Part shown: positions 42,692-50,726 of the stretch, in pieces
Layout of the letters: each line of letters begins with the position of its first letter
Numbering within the stretch: position 1 is the first letter of the stretch
Assembly: GCA_002325375.1 (NCBI GenBank)
Contig: DCRZ01000012.1
Location: forward strand, 62,387 to 126,386
DNA: 64,000 nt
DNA from: Rhodospirillaceae bacterium UBA1479
GTDB taxonomy: Bacteria > Pseudomonadota > Alphaproteobacteria > Rhodospirillales > Casp-alpha2
Direction: 5' to 3'
Program-made: the position numbers and the translations under genes
Notes under the pieces: model-generated
The model's input: only the letters and a program-made list of their open reading frames with translations
Told to the model about the DNA's origin: nothing
The model's database searches: none

Positions 42692-42709
42692 TTAAAATAG
42701 GTATTTTAA
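42692..42709. promoter_or_regulatory. AT-rich palindrome upstream of the tandem paralogue operon
   Basis: TTAAAATA (42692-42699), GG, TATTTTAA (42702-42709): perfect 8-bp arms in an otherwise GC-rich chromosome, 48 bases before the ATG at 42758. TATAAA lies just upstream at 42680-42685, so the palindrome sits where a repressor would cover the transcription start. Confidence 0.5.
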
Positions 42710-42757
42710 CGGACAATAGAAGTCAAAGGCCGACCGGCCAAACCTGGGCAGGCATCC

Positions 42758-43855
42758 ATGACCGACGCAGCGAAAGATCAAGACGTTCCCGATCCCGCCG
42801 AACCGACGGGCGTTCCCTCGGTGCAGCGTGACGAGGATCGTGACGCGCTGCACATCCTGCCGTTGTCCATTTTGCCGTTCCAGACGCCGTCCCTGCATCG
42901 GGCGCGGCTGATCAAGAACGCGCGCCTCAACAGCGTGGTCGAACTGTTCCAGGGCCAGGGCATCGGTTCCGGCCAGATGGACGTTGAGGAACTGGCCAAG
43001 GATTACGGCTGGTCCGGCAAGGGCCGCAAGCGCCACCCGGATTTGGTGATGCTGCGCAAGCTCGCCCCCTTGCCCAGCTACGACGTGTACTCGCTGCGCA
43101 TGCTTTTCCGTCAAGAAGGGATCGAAGTCAACGCGATCGAGGACTTGAAGCTGTCGGACAGCAAGGTCACCGAACTGACGTCCTACATGACCCAATTCAC
43201 GCGCCCGCTGATCCAGGAAATCTACGGCAAGGACGATCTGAACATTCAGACCTTCGACGACATGGTCAAACTGTTCGAAAGCCCGGATGTGGAAATGGTG
43301 CGCAAGAAGCTGGACCAGATGGCGCAGAAATTGCGCATCAAGGTGCGTGACGTGCCCAAGTTTCTGGAGGACTACGGCGACGTGTTCCTGTCGCTGTCCT
43401 ATTTCCGCCAGTGCCTGGATGCGCTGGAGCCGATCATCGACGAGTTCATGAACTCCATGGACGAAATCCGCGACAACTTCCAGCTTAAGACCAACGTCAA
43501 CATGATGAACACCTGCGACCAGATCGAGGGGGCGATCAACGAACTGATGGCCGCGATCTCGGGCCGTTTCGAAACGTTCGACCGCTACACCAACGGCATG
43601 TGGGATGATCTGACCGCCGACCGCTTCAAGACGGTCAAGAAGTTCGTCGAGGAATACCACACCACGATCGGCGGCTGCCTTTGTGCGCTGACGGTGAAGA
43701 TGAACGCCTTCGCCGTGCGCTTCCCGTCACCGGCCGTGGGCGGCCCCATCAAGCGCGGCGAATTCATCATGTCCGAAATGAAGCAGGGGATCGAGAAGGT
43801 GCGCGAAATTCAAGCGAACGCTCCCAAGATCGAAACCGTCGAGTGGGCCAAGTAG
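42758..43855 (+). CDS. Unrecognised soluble protein, tandem paralogue A
   Basis: A 365-aa protein with no signal peptide, membrane helix or familiar catalytic motif. A disordered, acidic N-terminus (about 25 residues) is followed by a helical body. Blocks shared with the next gene include RARLIKNAR, GSGQMD, LPSYDVYSLR, LKLSDSK, a FTRPLIQEIYG segment, VPKFLEDYGDVFLSLSY, INELMAAISGRFETFDR, YHTTIGGCLCAL and FIMSEMKQG. Alternating charged/hydrophobic residues suggest long amphipathic helices and oligomerisation. Paralogue B starts 21 bases later and cioAB lies downstream, so one operon is likely. I cannot assign a function. Confidence 0.8.
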   Translation: MTDAAKDQDVPDPAEPTGVPSVQRDEDRDALHILPLSILPFQTPSLHRARLIKNARLNSVVELFQGQGIGSGQMDVEELAKDYGWSGKGRKRHPDLVMLRKLAPLPSYDVYSLRMLFRQEGIEVNAIEDLKLSDSKVTELTSYMTQFTRPLIQEIYGKDDLNIQTFDDMVKLFESPDVEMVRKKLDQMAQKLRIKVRDVPKFLEDYGDVFLSLSYFRQCLDALEPIIDEFMNSMDEIRDNFQLKTNVNMMNTCDQIEGAINELMAAISGRFETFDRYTNGMWDDLTADRFKTVKKFVEEYHTTIGGCLCALTVKMNAFAVRFPSPAVGGPIKRGEFIMSEMKQGIEKVREIQANAPKIETVEWAK

Positions 43856-43876
43856 GCGACTGGTGAGGATCAGGCA

Positions 43877-44944
43877 TTGAGCCAGGATAAAAATTTTACC
43901 TTCGGCGATCTCAATCTCGAGCAGGACATCGACGACGAAGACCGGGATTCGCTGCATACTCTTCCCTTGATCATGATGCCGATCAAGACAGCCCCCCTGC
44001 GCCGCGCCAGACTGATCAAGAACGCCCGCTTCGAAAGCATGGTGGAAATTTTCTCAGACAAGGACACCGGCTCGGGCCAGGTCGATATCGACGGCCTGCC
44101 GGCGGAATTCGGCTGGGCTGACGGCTTTCGCAATCCGGACATGATCCTGATGAAAAAGCTGGGCGACCTGCCGAGCTACGACGTCTATTCACTGCGCATC
44201 TCGCTCCGCGACCTGGGCATCGAGGTGAACAATGTCGAATACCTCAAGCTGTCGGAAAGCAAGACGGCCGAGTTGAACGAATACATGCGTGAATTCACGG
44301 GTCCCCTGATCTCGCAGATCTACGGCGGGGACGATCTCGACGTGAAAAGTTTCCAGGACGTGGTCAAGCTGTTCCGCTCGCCGGACAAGAAAAAGGCGCT
44401 CGAGAAGCTGCGGTTGATGGCGCAGAAACTGAACATCAAGATCGAAGACCTGCCCAAGTTCCTTGAGGACTACGCCGACATTTTCATGTCGCTCAGCTAC
44501 TACAAGCAGATTCTGGACGATATCGAACCGACGCTTACCGAATTTCTCGATACCATGGATCTGCTGCGGGAAAACTTCGCCATGAAGAACAACCCGTCGC
44601 TGATGCAGACCATGGACATGATGACGACCACCATCAACGAACTGATGGCCGCCATCACCGGCCGGTTCGAAAACTTCGACCGCGGCACCAAGCACATGTG
44701 GGACAACATTTCGGCCGAGCGCTTCCGCCGAGTCGAAGCCGTGATCCGCGGTTATCACACCACCATCGGCGGGGTGCTTTGCGCGTTGTCGGTGAAGATG
44801 GATGCCTGGTCCAACCTGTTCCCGAACATGGAGGTCGGCGGCCCCGGCCGACGCGCCGATTTCATCATGACGGAAATGAAGCAAGGCATGGACCGCATCC
44901 AGACGATCGAGGATTCGGCGCCCATGCTGGCGGCGCTGGAATAG
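43877..44944 (+). CDS. Unrecognised soluble protein, tandem paralogue B
   Basis: A 355-aa paralogue of the preceding gene, aligning end to end: DEDRDSLHTLPLIMMP, RARLIKNARFESMVEIF, LGDLPSYDVYSLRISLRDLGIEVNN split over the same positions, LPKFLEDYADIFMSLSYYKQIL, INELMAAITGRFENFDR, YHTTIGGVLCALSVKM and FIMTEMKQG. It starts at TTG (43877) with GTGAGGA 7 bases upstream. No enzyme motif or cofactor site is visible. cioA begins 34 bases downstream with its own ribosome site. Different N-termini suggest a heteromeric pair. Confidence 0.8.
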   Translation: MSQDKNFTFGDLNLEQDIDDEDRDSLHTLPLIMMPIKTAPLRRARLIKNARFESMVEIFSDKDTGSGQVDIDGLPAEFGWADGFRNPDMILMKKLGDLPSYDVYSLRISLRDLGIEVNNVEYLKLSESKTAELNEYMREFTGPLISQIYGGDDLDVKSFQDVVKLFRSPDKKKALEKLRLMAQKLNIKIEDLPKFLEDYADIFMSLSYYKQILDDIEPTLTEFLDTMDLLRENFAMKNNPSLMQTMDMMTTTINELMAAITGRFENFDRGTKHMWDNISAERFRRVEAVIRGYHTTIGGVLCALSVKMDAWSNLFPNMEVGGPGRRADFIMTEMKQGMDRIQTIEDSAPMLAALE

Positions 44945-44978
44945 AAGGCGAAAAGCGCAACGACGAAAGGATGCGGGT

Positions 44979-46421
44979 ATGCCTGACCTTACCGACCCTC
45001 TGATCCTCGCACGCATTCAGTTCGCCTTTACCGTCTCCGCGCATATCGTCTTTCCCGCCTTCTCCATCGGGTTGGCCAGCTTCCTCGCCGTGCTGGAGGG
45101 ATTGTGGCTGTGGACCCGCGATGACAGCTACCTCAAGGTCTTCAAGTACTGGAAGGTGATCTTCGCCGTAACCTTCGGCATGGGCGTCGTGTCGGGCATC
45201 GTCATGAGTTACCAGTTCGGCACCAACTGGAGCGTCTTTTCCGACAAGACCGGCCCGGTTCTGGGCCCCCTGATGGGCTATGAGGTGATGTCGGCGTTCT
45301 TTCTCGAAGCCGGGTTCCTCGGCGTCATGCTGTTCGGCATGGAGCGGGTGGGCCGCCGGCTGCATTTCTTCGCGACCCTGATGGTCGCCGTCGGCACCCT
45401 GTTTTCCGCGTTCTGGATCCTGTCCGTGAATTCGTGGATGCAGACGCCCCAGGGATACGCCATCAACGACGTCGGTCAGTTCATTCCCGCCGACTGGTGG
45501 GCGGTGGTGTTCAACCCGTCCTTCCCCTACCGCCTGGTCCACATGGTGCTGGCCGCCTATCTGACCACGGCCTTCGTGGTCGGCGGGGTCGGTGCCTGGC
45601 ATCTGCTGCGCAACGCTCAGGACCGGGGGGCCAGGATCATGTTTTCCATGGCCATGTGGATGGCCCTGATCGTCGCCCCCCTGCAGGTCGTCGCCGGCGA
45701 CTTCCACGGCCTCAACACCCTGAAGCACCAGCCGGCCAAGATCGCCGCCATGGAAGGCCATTACGAAACCCGCCGGGGCGCGCCCCTGATCCTGTTCGGC
45801 CTGCCCGACGACGATGCCGAGGAAACGCGCTTCGCGGTCGAGATTCCCAAACTCGGCTCTTTGATCCTGACCCACGATTGGGACGGCGAAATCAAGGGCC
45901 TGAAGGACTGGCCCAAGGAAGACCGGCCGCCCGCCGCAATCATTTTCTGGAGCTTCCGGATCATGGTCGCCATCGGCATGGCGATGGCCGCCATCGGATT
46001 GTGGAGCGGGCTGATGCGCCTGCGCGGCCGGTTGTACGGCGCGCGCCTGCTGCAATGGTGCGCTGTGGCCATGGCGCCCTCGGGCTTCGTTGCCGTCGTC
46101 GCCGGATGGATCACCACCGAGGTCGGCCGCCAGCCCTGGACCGTCTACGGCCTGCTGCGCACGGCGGAATCCGTCTCGCCCATCGGCGCTGCGGCGGTGG
46201 GGGCGTCGCTGATCGCCTTCATCATCGTCTATTTCGCCGTATTCGGGGCCGGGGTGTTCTACATCCTGCGCCTGATGTCGAAGGCGCCCGACGCCGGCAT
46301 CGACGACGACATCGGCCCGACCCGCGCCGCCGGCATCACGCCGGCCGCCGCCGTGCGCGCGACCAGGGACCTTATCCGCAAGGCGAAGGGCCAGGACCAG
46401 CCGCAGGGACAGGGAGATTAG
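44979..46421 (+). CDS. cioA: Cytochrome bd-type quinol oxidase subunit I (cyanide-insensitive type)
   Basis: Haem-bearing subunit of the bd oxidase that reduces oxygen with quinol. The 480-aa, nine-helix protein has RIQFAFTVSAHIVFPAFSIGLA with a haem-ligand His, GVVSGIVMSYQFGTNW, the GYEVMSAFFLEAGFLGVMLFG segment with the conserved acidic residue, YRLVHMVLAAYLTTAF (haem b558 His), and VAPLQVVAGDFHGLNTLKHQPAK. The Q-loop after KHQPAKIAAME is short, as in CIO-type enzymes rather than E. coli CydA. Good AAAGGA upstream. cioB follows after 3 bases. Confidence 0.95.
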   Translation: MPDLTDPLILARIQFAFTVSAHIVFPAFSIGLASFLAVLEGLWLWTRDDSYLKVFKYWKVIFAVTFGMGVVSGIVMSYQFGTNWSVFSDKTGPVLGPLMGYEVMSAFFLEAGFLGVMLFGMERVGRRLHFFATLMVAVGTLFSAFWILSVNSWMQTPQGYAINDVGQFIPADWWAVVFNPSFPYRLVHMVLAAYLTTAFVVGGVGAWHLLRNAQDRGARIMFSMAMWMALIVAPLQVVAGDFHGLNTLKHQPAKIAAMEGHYETRRGAPLILFGLPDDDAEETRFAVEIPKLGSLILTHDWDGEIKGLKDWPKEDRPPAAIIFWSFRIMVAIGMAMAAIGLWSGLMRLRGRLYGARLLQWCAVAMAPSGFVAVVAGWITTEVGRQPWTVYGLLRTAESVSPIGAAAVGASLIAFIIVYFAVFGAGVFYILRLMSKAPDAGIDDDIGPTRAAGITPAAAVRATRDLIRKAKGQDQPQGQGD

Positions 46422-46424
46422 GCC

Positions 46425-47429
46425 ATGGAACTTGATCTTGCCTTCATCTGGGCCGGGCTGATCGCCTTCTCGATCCTGGCCTATGTCGTTCTCGACGGTT
46501 TCGACCTGGGCGTCGGCATCCTGTTTCCCCTGCTGCGCAGCGAACAGGACCGCGACGTGGCCATGAATTCCGTCGCCCCCGTGTGGGACGGCAACGAAAC
46601 CTGGCTGGTGCTGGGCGGCGGCGGGCTCTACGCCGTGTTCCCGCTGGCCTACGCGACGATCCTGCCGGCCCTTTATGCGCCCCTGATCGCCATGCTGATC
46701 GGCCTGATCTTCCGCGGCGTGTCCTTCGAATTCCGCTGGCGCACGACGCGCGGCAAGTTTTTGTGGGACTGGGGATTCGCCGGCGGATCGCTGCTCGCGA
46801 CCTTCGCCCAGGGCATCACCCTGGGCGCCCTGGTCCAGGGCATCCATGTCGTCGACCGGGCCTATGCGGGCGGCTGGTGGGACTGGCTGACGCCGTTCAG
46901 CATCGTCACCGGGCTGGCTCTGGTCGCGGGTTACATGCTGCTCGGCGCGACCTGGCTGGTCATGAAGACCGAGGGGGACCTGCGCGCCCGCGCCCGCGAC
47001 ATGGCCGAGCGCGCCGCCATCGTGACCCTGCTGCTGATCGGCGGCGTCAGCCTGGCGACGCCCTATCTCAACCCGGTCTATCTCGAACGCTGGTTCACCG
47101 GCCCCACGGCGGCGTTCAGCCTGATCGTGCCGTCGCTTGTCGTGATCTGCGTCTGGCGGATATTCCAGGGCCTGCGCGACGGCAACGACGCACAACCGTT
47201 CCTGGCCGCCCTCGGCCTGTTCGTGCTGTGCTACATCGGAATCGGCATCAGTTTCTATCCCTACATGGTGCCGCCCGGGATCACCATCTGGGACGCGGCG
47301 GCGCCTGATGAAAGCCTTGGCTTCCTGCTGGTGGGGGCGGCCGTGCTGCTGCCCGTGATCCTGGGTTATACGGCCTATGCCTATTGGGTGTTCCGCGGCA
47401 AGGTCGACCCGTCGGAGGGATATCACTGA
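46425..47429 (+). CDS. cioB: Cytochrome bd-type quinol oxidase subunit II
   Basis: The second, haem-poor subunit. The 334-aa, eight-helix protein has LAFIWAGLIAFSILAYVVLDGFDLGVGILFP in pieces typical of CydB (VLDGFDLGVGIL), SVAPVWDGNETWLVLGGGGLYAVFP, FRGVSFEFRW, and YPYMVPPGITIWDAAAPDESLGF. Starts 3 bases after cioA. Its stop overlaps the CTG start of the DUF2474 gene. Confidence 0.96.
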   Translation: MELDLAFIWAGLIAFSILAYVVLDGFDLGVGILFPLLRSEQDRDVAMNSVAPVWDGNETWLVLGGGGLYAVFPLAYATILPALYAPLIAMLIGLIFRGVSFEFRWRTTRGKFLWDWGFAGGSLLATFAQGITLGALVQGIHVVDRAYAGGWWDWLTPFSIVTGLALVAGYMLLGATWLVMKTEGDLRARARDMAERAAIVTLLLIGGVSLATPYLNPVYLERWFTGPTAAFSLIVPSLVVICVWRIFQGLRDGNDAQPFLAALGLFVLCYIGIGISFYPYMVPPGITIWDAAAPDESLGFLLVGAAVLLPVILGYTAYAYWVFRGKVDPSEGYH

Positions 47430-47533
47430 AACCGACCGTCCGGCGTCTCTTGTGGTTCGCGGCCCTTTGGCTCGCCGGCGTTGCAACCGTGGGGATGATC
47501 GCCTACGTCATTAAGCTGGTTCTGCTGCCCTGA
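47426..47533 (+). CDS. DUF2474-type small subunit of the bd oxidase (CTG start)
   Basis: A 35-aa single-helix membrane protein (MKPTVRRLLWFAALWLAG then VATVGMIAYVIKLVLLP), matching the size and the RRLLWFxALW pattern of the DUF2474 proteins that accompany cioAB. The frame has no ATG before residue 24; the only codon with an ideal ribosome site (GGAGGG at 47414-47419, 6 bases upstream) is CTG at 47426, overlapping the cioB TGA as CTGA. It probably stabilises the oxidase, like CydX/CydS. Confidence 0.75.
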   Translation: MKPTVRRLLWFAALWLAGVATVGMIAYVIKLVLLP

Positions 47534-47571
47534 CGGGCCGCCCCGCCCACCGATCCTCTTAAGGCCTATTC

Positions 47572-48594
47572 ATGCTCAAGCTTTCCGTCCTCGACCAATC
47601 CACCGCCGCCCAGGGTCAAGCCCCCGATCAGGCGATCCGCGACACCATCGCCCTCGCCAAGCATTGCGAGGACCTGGGCTATGCCCGGTTCTGGGTATCG
47701 GAACATCACGACCATCCGTCGATCGTCGGCACGGCGCCGGAAATCGTCATGGCCGCCGTCGCCCAGTCGACGGACCGCATCCGCATCGGGTCGGCCGGGG
47801 TCATGCTGCCCCATTACGCGCCGCTGAAAGTGGCCGAACAGTTCCGCGTGCTGGAAGCCATCGCCCCCGGGCGCATCGATCTGGGCCTGGGCCGCGCCCC
47901 CGGATCCGACGGCAAGACGGCGCTTGCCCTCAACCCCAACGCGGGCGAGGACGCCGAGCATTTTCCCGCCAACGTGCGCGACCTGATGGCCTGGGTATCG
48001 GGCAACGAGCTGATCGACGGCCATCCCTTCCGCGGCGTCGAGGCCCATCCCATGTTTCCCGGATCGCCGGAAGTCTGGATGCTCGGCACCTCCGACTATG
48101 GCGCCCAGGTCGCGGCCCATTTCGGCATTCCCTATTGCTTCGCGCACTTCATCACCGACGGCCATGGGGTCGAGCGCGCGTTCGACATCTACCGCGAACG
48201 CTATCAGCCGTCGGAACGCCATCCCGAACCCCAAGCCAGCGTCTGCATCTGGGCGCTTGCGGCGGAGACGGAGGCCGAGGCCGAACGCCTGTTCACGTCG
48301 CGCGCCCATGCCCGGCTGATGCGCGAGACGGGCCGGCGCGGGCCCATGGAATCGCCCGAAACCCTGGCAGACTATGACTATTCCGGGCCGGAGACGGCCT
48401 GGCTCGCTCAATACCGGGAACGGTCGATCATCGGCACGGGCGATCAGGTGTTCGCCGAACTGTCCGGGCGGGCCCAGGCCTACGGCATCGATGAGGTCGT
48501 GGTCTTGACCTGGACCTATCATCAGGCCGACCGGCGGCGCTCCTACGCGTTGCTGGCCGAGGCGGCGCGGGGGAACACAGTCAAAAACAACTGA
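47572..48594 (+). CDS. LLM-class flavin-dependent oxidoreductase (bacterial luciferase-like)
   Basis: A 340-aa TIM-barrel FMN/F420-type monooxygenase of the YwcH/YhbW subgroup, which uses an MsnO8-like signature. Visible blocks: LSVLDQSTAAQGQAPDQAI, HCEDLGYARFWVSEHHDHPSIVGTAPEIV, SAGVMLPHYAPLKVAEQFR, IDLGLGRAPGSDG and VWMLGTSDYGAQVAAHFGIPY. Substrate unknown. It follows the DUF2474 gene by 38 bases and might be read from the same transcript. Confidence 0.9.
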   Translation: MLKLSVLDQSTAAQGQAPDQAIRDTIALAKHCEDLGYARFWVSEHHDHPSIVGTAPEIVMAAVAQSTDRIRIGSAGVMLPHYAPLKVAEQFRVLEAIAPGRIDLGLGRAPGSDGKTALALNPNAGEDAEHFPANVRDLMAWVSGNELIDGHPFRGVEAHPMFPGSPEVWMLGTSDYGAQVAAHFGIPYCFAHFITDGHGVERAFDIYRERYQPSERHPEPQASVCIWALAAETEAEAERLFTSRAHARLMRETGRRGPMESPETLADYDYSGPETAWLAQYRERSIIGTGDQVFAELSGRAQAYGIDEVVVLTWTYHQADRRRSYALLAEAARGNTVKNN

Positions 48595-48897
48595 AAAAGT
48601 CCGAATTATATTTCCGAACATCAGTTATTTTTCATGTTTTTATTTATTATTTCAGAACCATCCATCTGAAATGTCTGAATAATTTTCCCAAACAAACGAG
48701 CGGAATATTTTAACTGTTTGACTTCGCGCATCCATGCCCTTATGGTTCCGACCCAGCGAGTTGCATTTTGTTTTCGTGATATGAAATACCGGTCCGCCGG
48801 TCATCTTCGTGATCCCCTGACAATGCGAGCGTTATCCCAGCTGTTCGGCGCATGAGGCGTCGTACGGCACCCATACTCCTGTTAGAGGACATTAAAA
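48595..48897. other. AT-rich 303-base intergenic leader of the cold-shock gene
   Basis: The first half (to about 48790) is strongly AT-rich compared with the rest of the window and contains no supportable gene. A short ACCGG/CCGGT hairpin lies near 48789-48802. The remainder runs into AGAGGACAT before the csp ATG. Long structured leaders are typical of cold-shock mRNAs, so a long 5' UTR is plausible; no definite promoter was recognised. Confidence 0.4.
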
Positions 48898-49107
48898 ATG
48901 ACCACAGGTACCGTTAAGTTTTTCAACGCTGACAAAGGCTATGGCTTCATCGAACCGGAAGACGGTTCCAAGGACGCCTTCGTGCACATTTCCGCCGTCG
49001 AGCGCGCCGGCCTGAGCACCCTCAAGGAAGGCCAGAAGGTCACCTACGACCTGACCGCCGGCCAGAACGGCAAGACTGCCGCTGAGAATTTGTCGATCGC
49101 CGACTAA
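48898..49107 (+). CDS. Cold-shock domain protein
   Basis: A 69-aa single OB-fold RNA chaperone of the CspA family. RNP1 KGYGFIEPED and RNP2 DAFVHISAVE are intact, with the starting MTTGTVKFFNADKGYG and ending SIAD. AGAGGA precedes the ATG. Long AT-rich upstream region and downstream UUCG-capped hairpin suggest a stand-alone, stable mRNA. Confidence 0.96.
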   Translation: MTTGTVKFFNADKGYGFIEPEDGSKDAFVHISAVERAGLSTLKEGQKVTYDLTAGQNGKTAAENLSIAD

Positions 49108-49126
49108 TCAGAACGACGCCGGGTTA

Positions 49127-49160
49127 CGGGAAGGGGTCCGCTTCGGCCGACCCTTTCCCG
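49127..49160 (+). terminator. UUCG-capped hairpin after csp
   Basis: A 12-pair stem (CGGGAAGGGGTC 49127-49138 with GACCCTTTCCCG 49149-49160, one G-U pair), one C-C mismatch, then GC/GC closing a TTCG tetraloop. No real U-tract follows, so it may act as a 3' stabiliser or pause as much as a terminator. Confidence 0.6.
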
Positions 49161-49222
49161 GCCCTGGTTTCGTCGGTGGCCCGCAAGGGCATTCTGATCC
49201 GTTTCCATCCGGAGAGGTAAAG

Positions 49223-49393
49223 ATGGCCCGCAAGCCAAATTACGATTTCGAACGCAAAGAACGTGAACGCCAGAAGGCCGCCAAGAAGGCCGAACGCGCC
49301 GCCGCGAAAGAAGCCGCAAAGGGCGGTACATCTGATGACGCCGGCCAGCCGGCCGCCGATTCCGCGCCGCTCGGGACTGCATCTTCCGAATAA
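49223..49393 (+). CDS. Small charged protein, function unknown
   Basis: A 56-aa protein, MARKPNYDFERKERERQK..., highly basic and helical in its first 35 residues (KAAKKAERAAAKEAAKGG) with an acidic, disordered tail. GGAGAGG precedes the ATG at 49223 by 6 bases, which supports translation. Similar small proteins starting RKPNYxFERxER are common in alphaproteobacteria near cold-shock genes (from memory). Possibly nucleic-acid binding. Confidence 0.75.
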   Translation: MARKPNYDFERKERERQKAAKKAERAAAKEAAKGGTSDDAGQPAADSAPLGTASSE

Positions 49394-49527
49394 TTTCGCC
49401 CCGGTGCGGCTGCCCCACGGCGCCGCCCAACGGGACCACCCTCCATACGAACACCAATCATTGCCGGTTCGCGCCGGGGCCTTTGCCCTGCGCAGCGCGC
49501 CCGGCCAATCCCCCACTAGGAATTTTC

Positions 49528-49719
49528 ATGACCACCGAACAAAACTTTCTCATCACCTATGGCCTGCACAACTTCGTCAGCCATGCCCCGGACCCGGCCT
49601 CGATGTCGGGCCGCAACGCCTTCGTCATCCACCGCCGCGAAGGGGCCGACATGGTGCGCCATGCCACCTCCCTGATCGAAGGCAGCTATGGCGACCGCGC
49701 CGACATCCGGCTGATTTAA
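49528..49719 (+). CDS. Small protein, function unknown
   Basis: A 63-aa soluble protein (MTTEQNFLITYGLHNFVSHA...) with no motif I recognise. AGGA lies about 8 bases before the ATG at 49528. Codon usage matches the neighbours. It ends just before the hairpin at 49729-49753. Confidence 0.55.
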   Translation: MTTEQNFLITYGLHNFVSHAPDPASMSGRNAFVIHRREGADMVRHATSLIEGSYGDRADIRLI

Positions 49720-49728
49720 TCTGCCCCC

Positions 49729-49753
49729 GCGATCCCGGTCATTCCGGGATCGC
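49729..49753. terminator. Hairpin between convergent small genes
   Basis: Perfect 10-bp stem GCGATCCCGG (49729-49738) / CCGGGATCGC (49744-49753) with a 5-base loop. It follows the 63-aa gene and contains the last codons of the opposite-strand GIY-YIG gene. No T-tract. Confidence 0.55.
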
Positions 49754-50008
49754 GCCCTCCACCAACGCGCGGCGGAATTTCCGATCGCGCTTCAGGTGCC
49801 ATTCCCGCGACATGGCCTCGCCCCGCGTGCGATATCGTTCCACATACAGGATCCGCCAAGTACGGCCCCGCGTGGACTTCGCCCCCTTGCCCGAATTATG
49901 CGCCGCCAACCGCGACCCGACGTCTGTCGACCAGCCGACATAGGTGCGGGCACGGGCGCCTTCTCCGCTGCACAGCACGTAGACATAACAGCCATGTGAA
50001 CCGTTCAT
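49739..50008 (-). CDS. GIY-YIG domain protein
   Basis: An 89-aa single-domain GIY-YIG nuclease-family protein: YVYVLCSGEGARARTYVGWSTD gives the paired GIY/YIG strands (YVYVL and TYVGW), followed by RLAAHNSGKGAKSTRG with the catalytic-type Arg/His, and RILYVERYRTRGEAMSREWHLKRDRKFRR. The small free-standing proteins of this UPF0213-like group have an unproven role. Its last codons lie inside the hairpin at 49729-49753. Confidence 0.88.
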   Translation of the reverse strand: MNGSHGCYVYVLCSGEGARARTYVGWSTDVGSRLAAHNSGKGAKSTRGRTWRILYVERYRTRGEAMSREWHLKRDRKFRRALVEGAIPE

Positions 50009-50072
50009 GGTTTGAAATCCGGCATGGGGGCCCTAGATTGAGGTCACATCCGCAGGATAAGGAATACCCCCG

Positions 50073-50711
50073 ATGGCCGATCCGATCACCCTGGAAGTGT
50101 TCTCCGATTACGTCTGCCCCTGGTGCTACCTGGGCGACAACCGGGTGAAGCAGCTGAAGGAAAATTACGACGTCACCATCAAGCTGGTGCACTTCCCCCT
50201 GCATCCGGAAACCCCGGCCGAAGGCCGCACCCTGGCCGATATGTTCGGCACCGGGCCGGAAGAGATCGCCCAGAAAAACGCCCGCATGCAGGGCCTGATG
50301 CAGGCCGAAGGCCTGCCCTTCAAGGACCGCAGCCACACCTACAATTCACGCCTGGCGCAGGAAGTCGGCAAATGGGCCGAAACCCAGCCCGGTGGCGACG
50401 CCATCCACGACAAATTCTTCGCGGCCTATTTCGTCGACCAGCGCAACATCGGCGATGTCGAGGTGATCCTGGATATCGTCAAGGCCGCCGGCCTGGACGT
50501 GGACGAAGCGCGCAAGGTGATCGAGGAGCGGGCCTTCAAGAATGCCGTCGATGCCGACTGGGCCAAGTCCCACCAGTATGGTGTTACCGGCGTGCCGACC
50601 TTCGTCGTCGCCGCCCCCGACGGCCAATTGCACGGCCTGGTCGGCGCCCAGCCCCTGGAAGGCCTGGAACAGCTTGCCCAGGCCGCGGGTGCGCAGAAGA
50701 AGGTCGGCTGA
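50073..50711 (+). CDS. DsbA-family oxidoreductase (FrnE-like)
   Basis: A 212-aa cytoplasmic (no signal peptide) thioredoxin-fold protein. The active site CPWC lies in FSDYVCPWCYLG, near residue 15, the helical insert spans about 60-150 and the cis-proline loop is GVTGVPTFVVA. FrnE/polyketide-type DsbA relatives act in disulfide exchange under oxidative stress. AGGATAAGGA precedes the ATG. Confidence 0.92.
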   Translation: MADPITLEVFSDYVCPWCYLGDNRVKQLKENYDVTIKLVHFPLHPETPAEGRTLADMFGTGPEEIAQKNARMQGLMQAEGLPFKDRSHTYNSRLAQEVGKWAETQPGGDAIHDKFFAAYFVDQRNIGDVEVILDIVKAAGLDVDEARKVIEERAFKNAVDADWAKSHQYGVTGVPTFVVAAPDGQLHGLVGAQPLEGLEQLAQAAGAQKKVG

Positions 50712-50726
50712 ACGCGCCCCTGAGTA

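Noticed and set aside
44865..47486. 873-aa antisense frame over cioAB
   Set aside because: Entirely opposite two membrane-protein genes with complete motifs; composition is non-protein-like.
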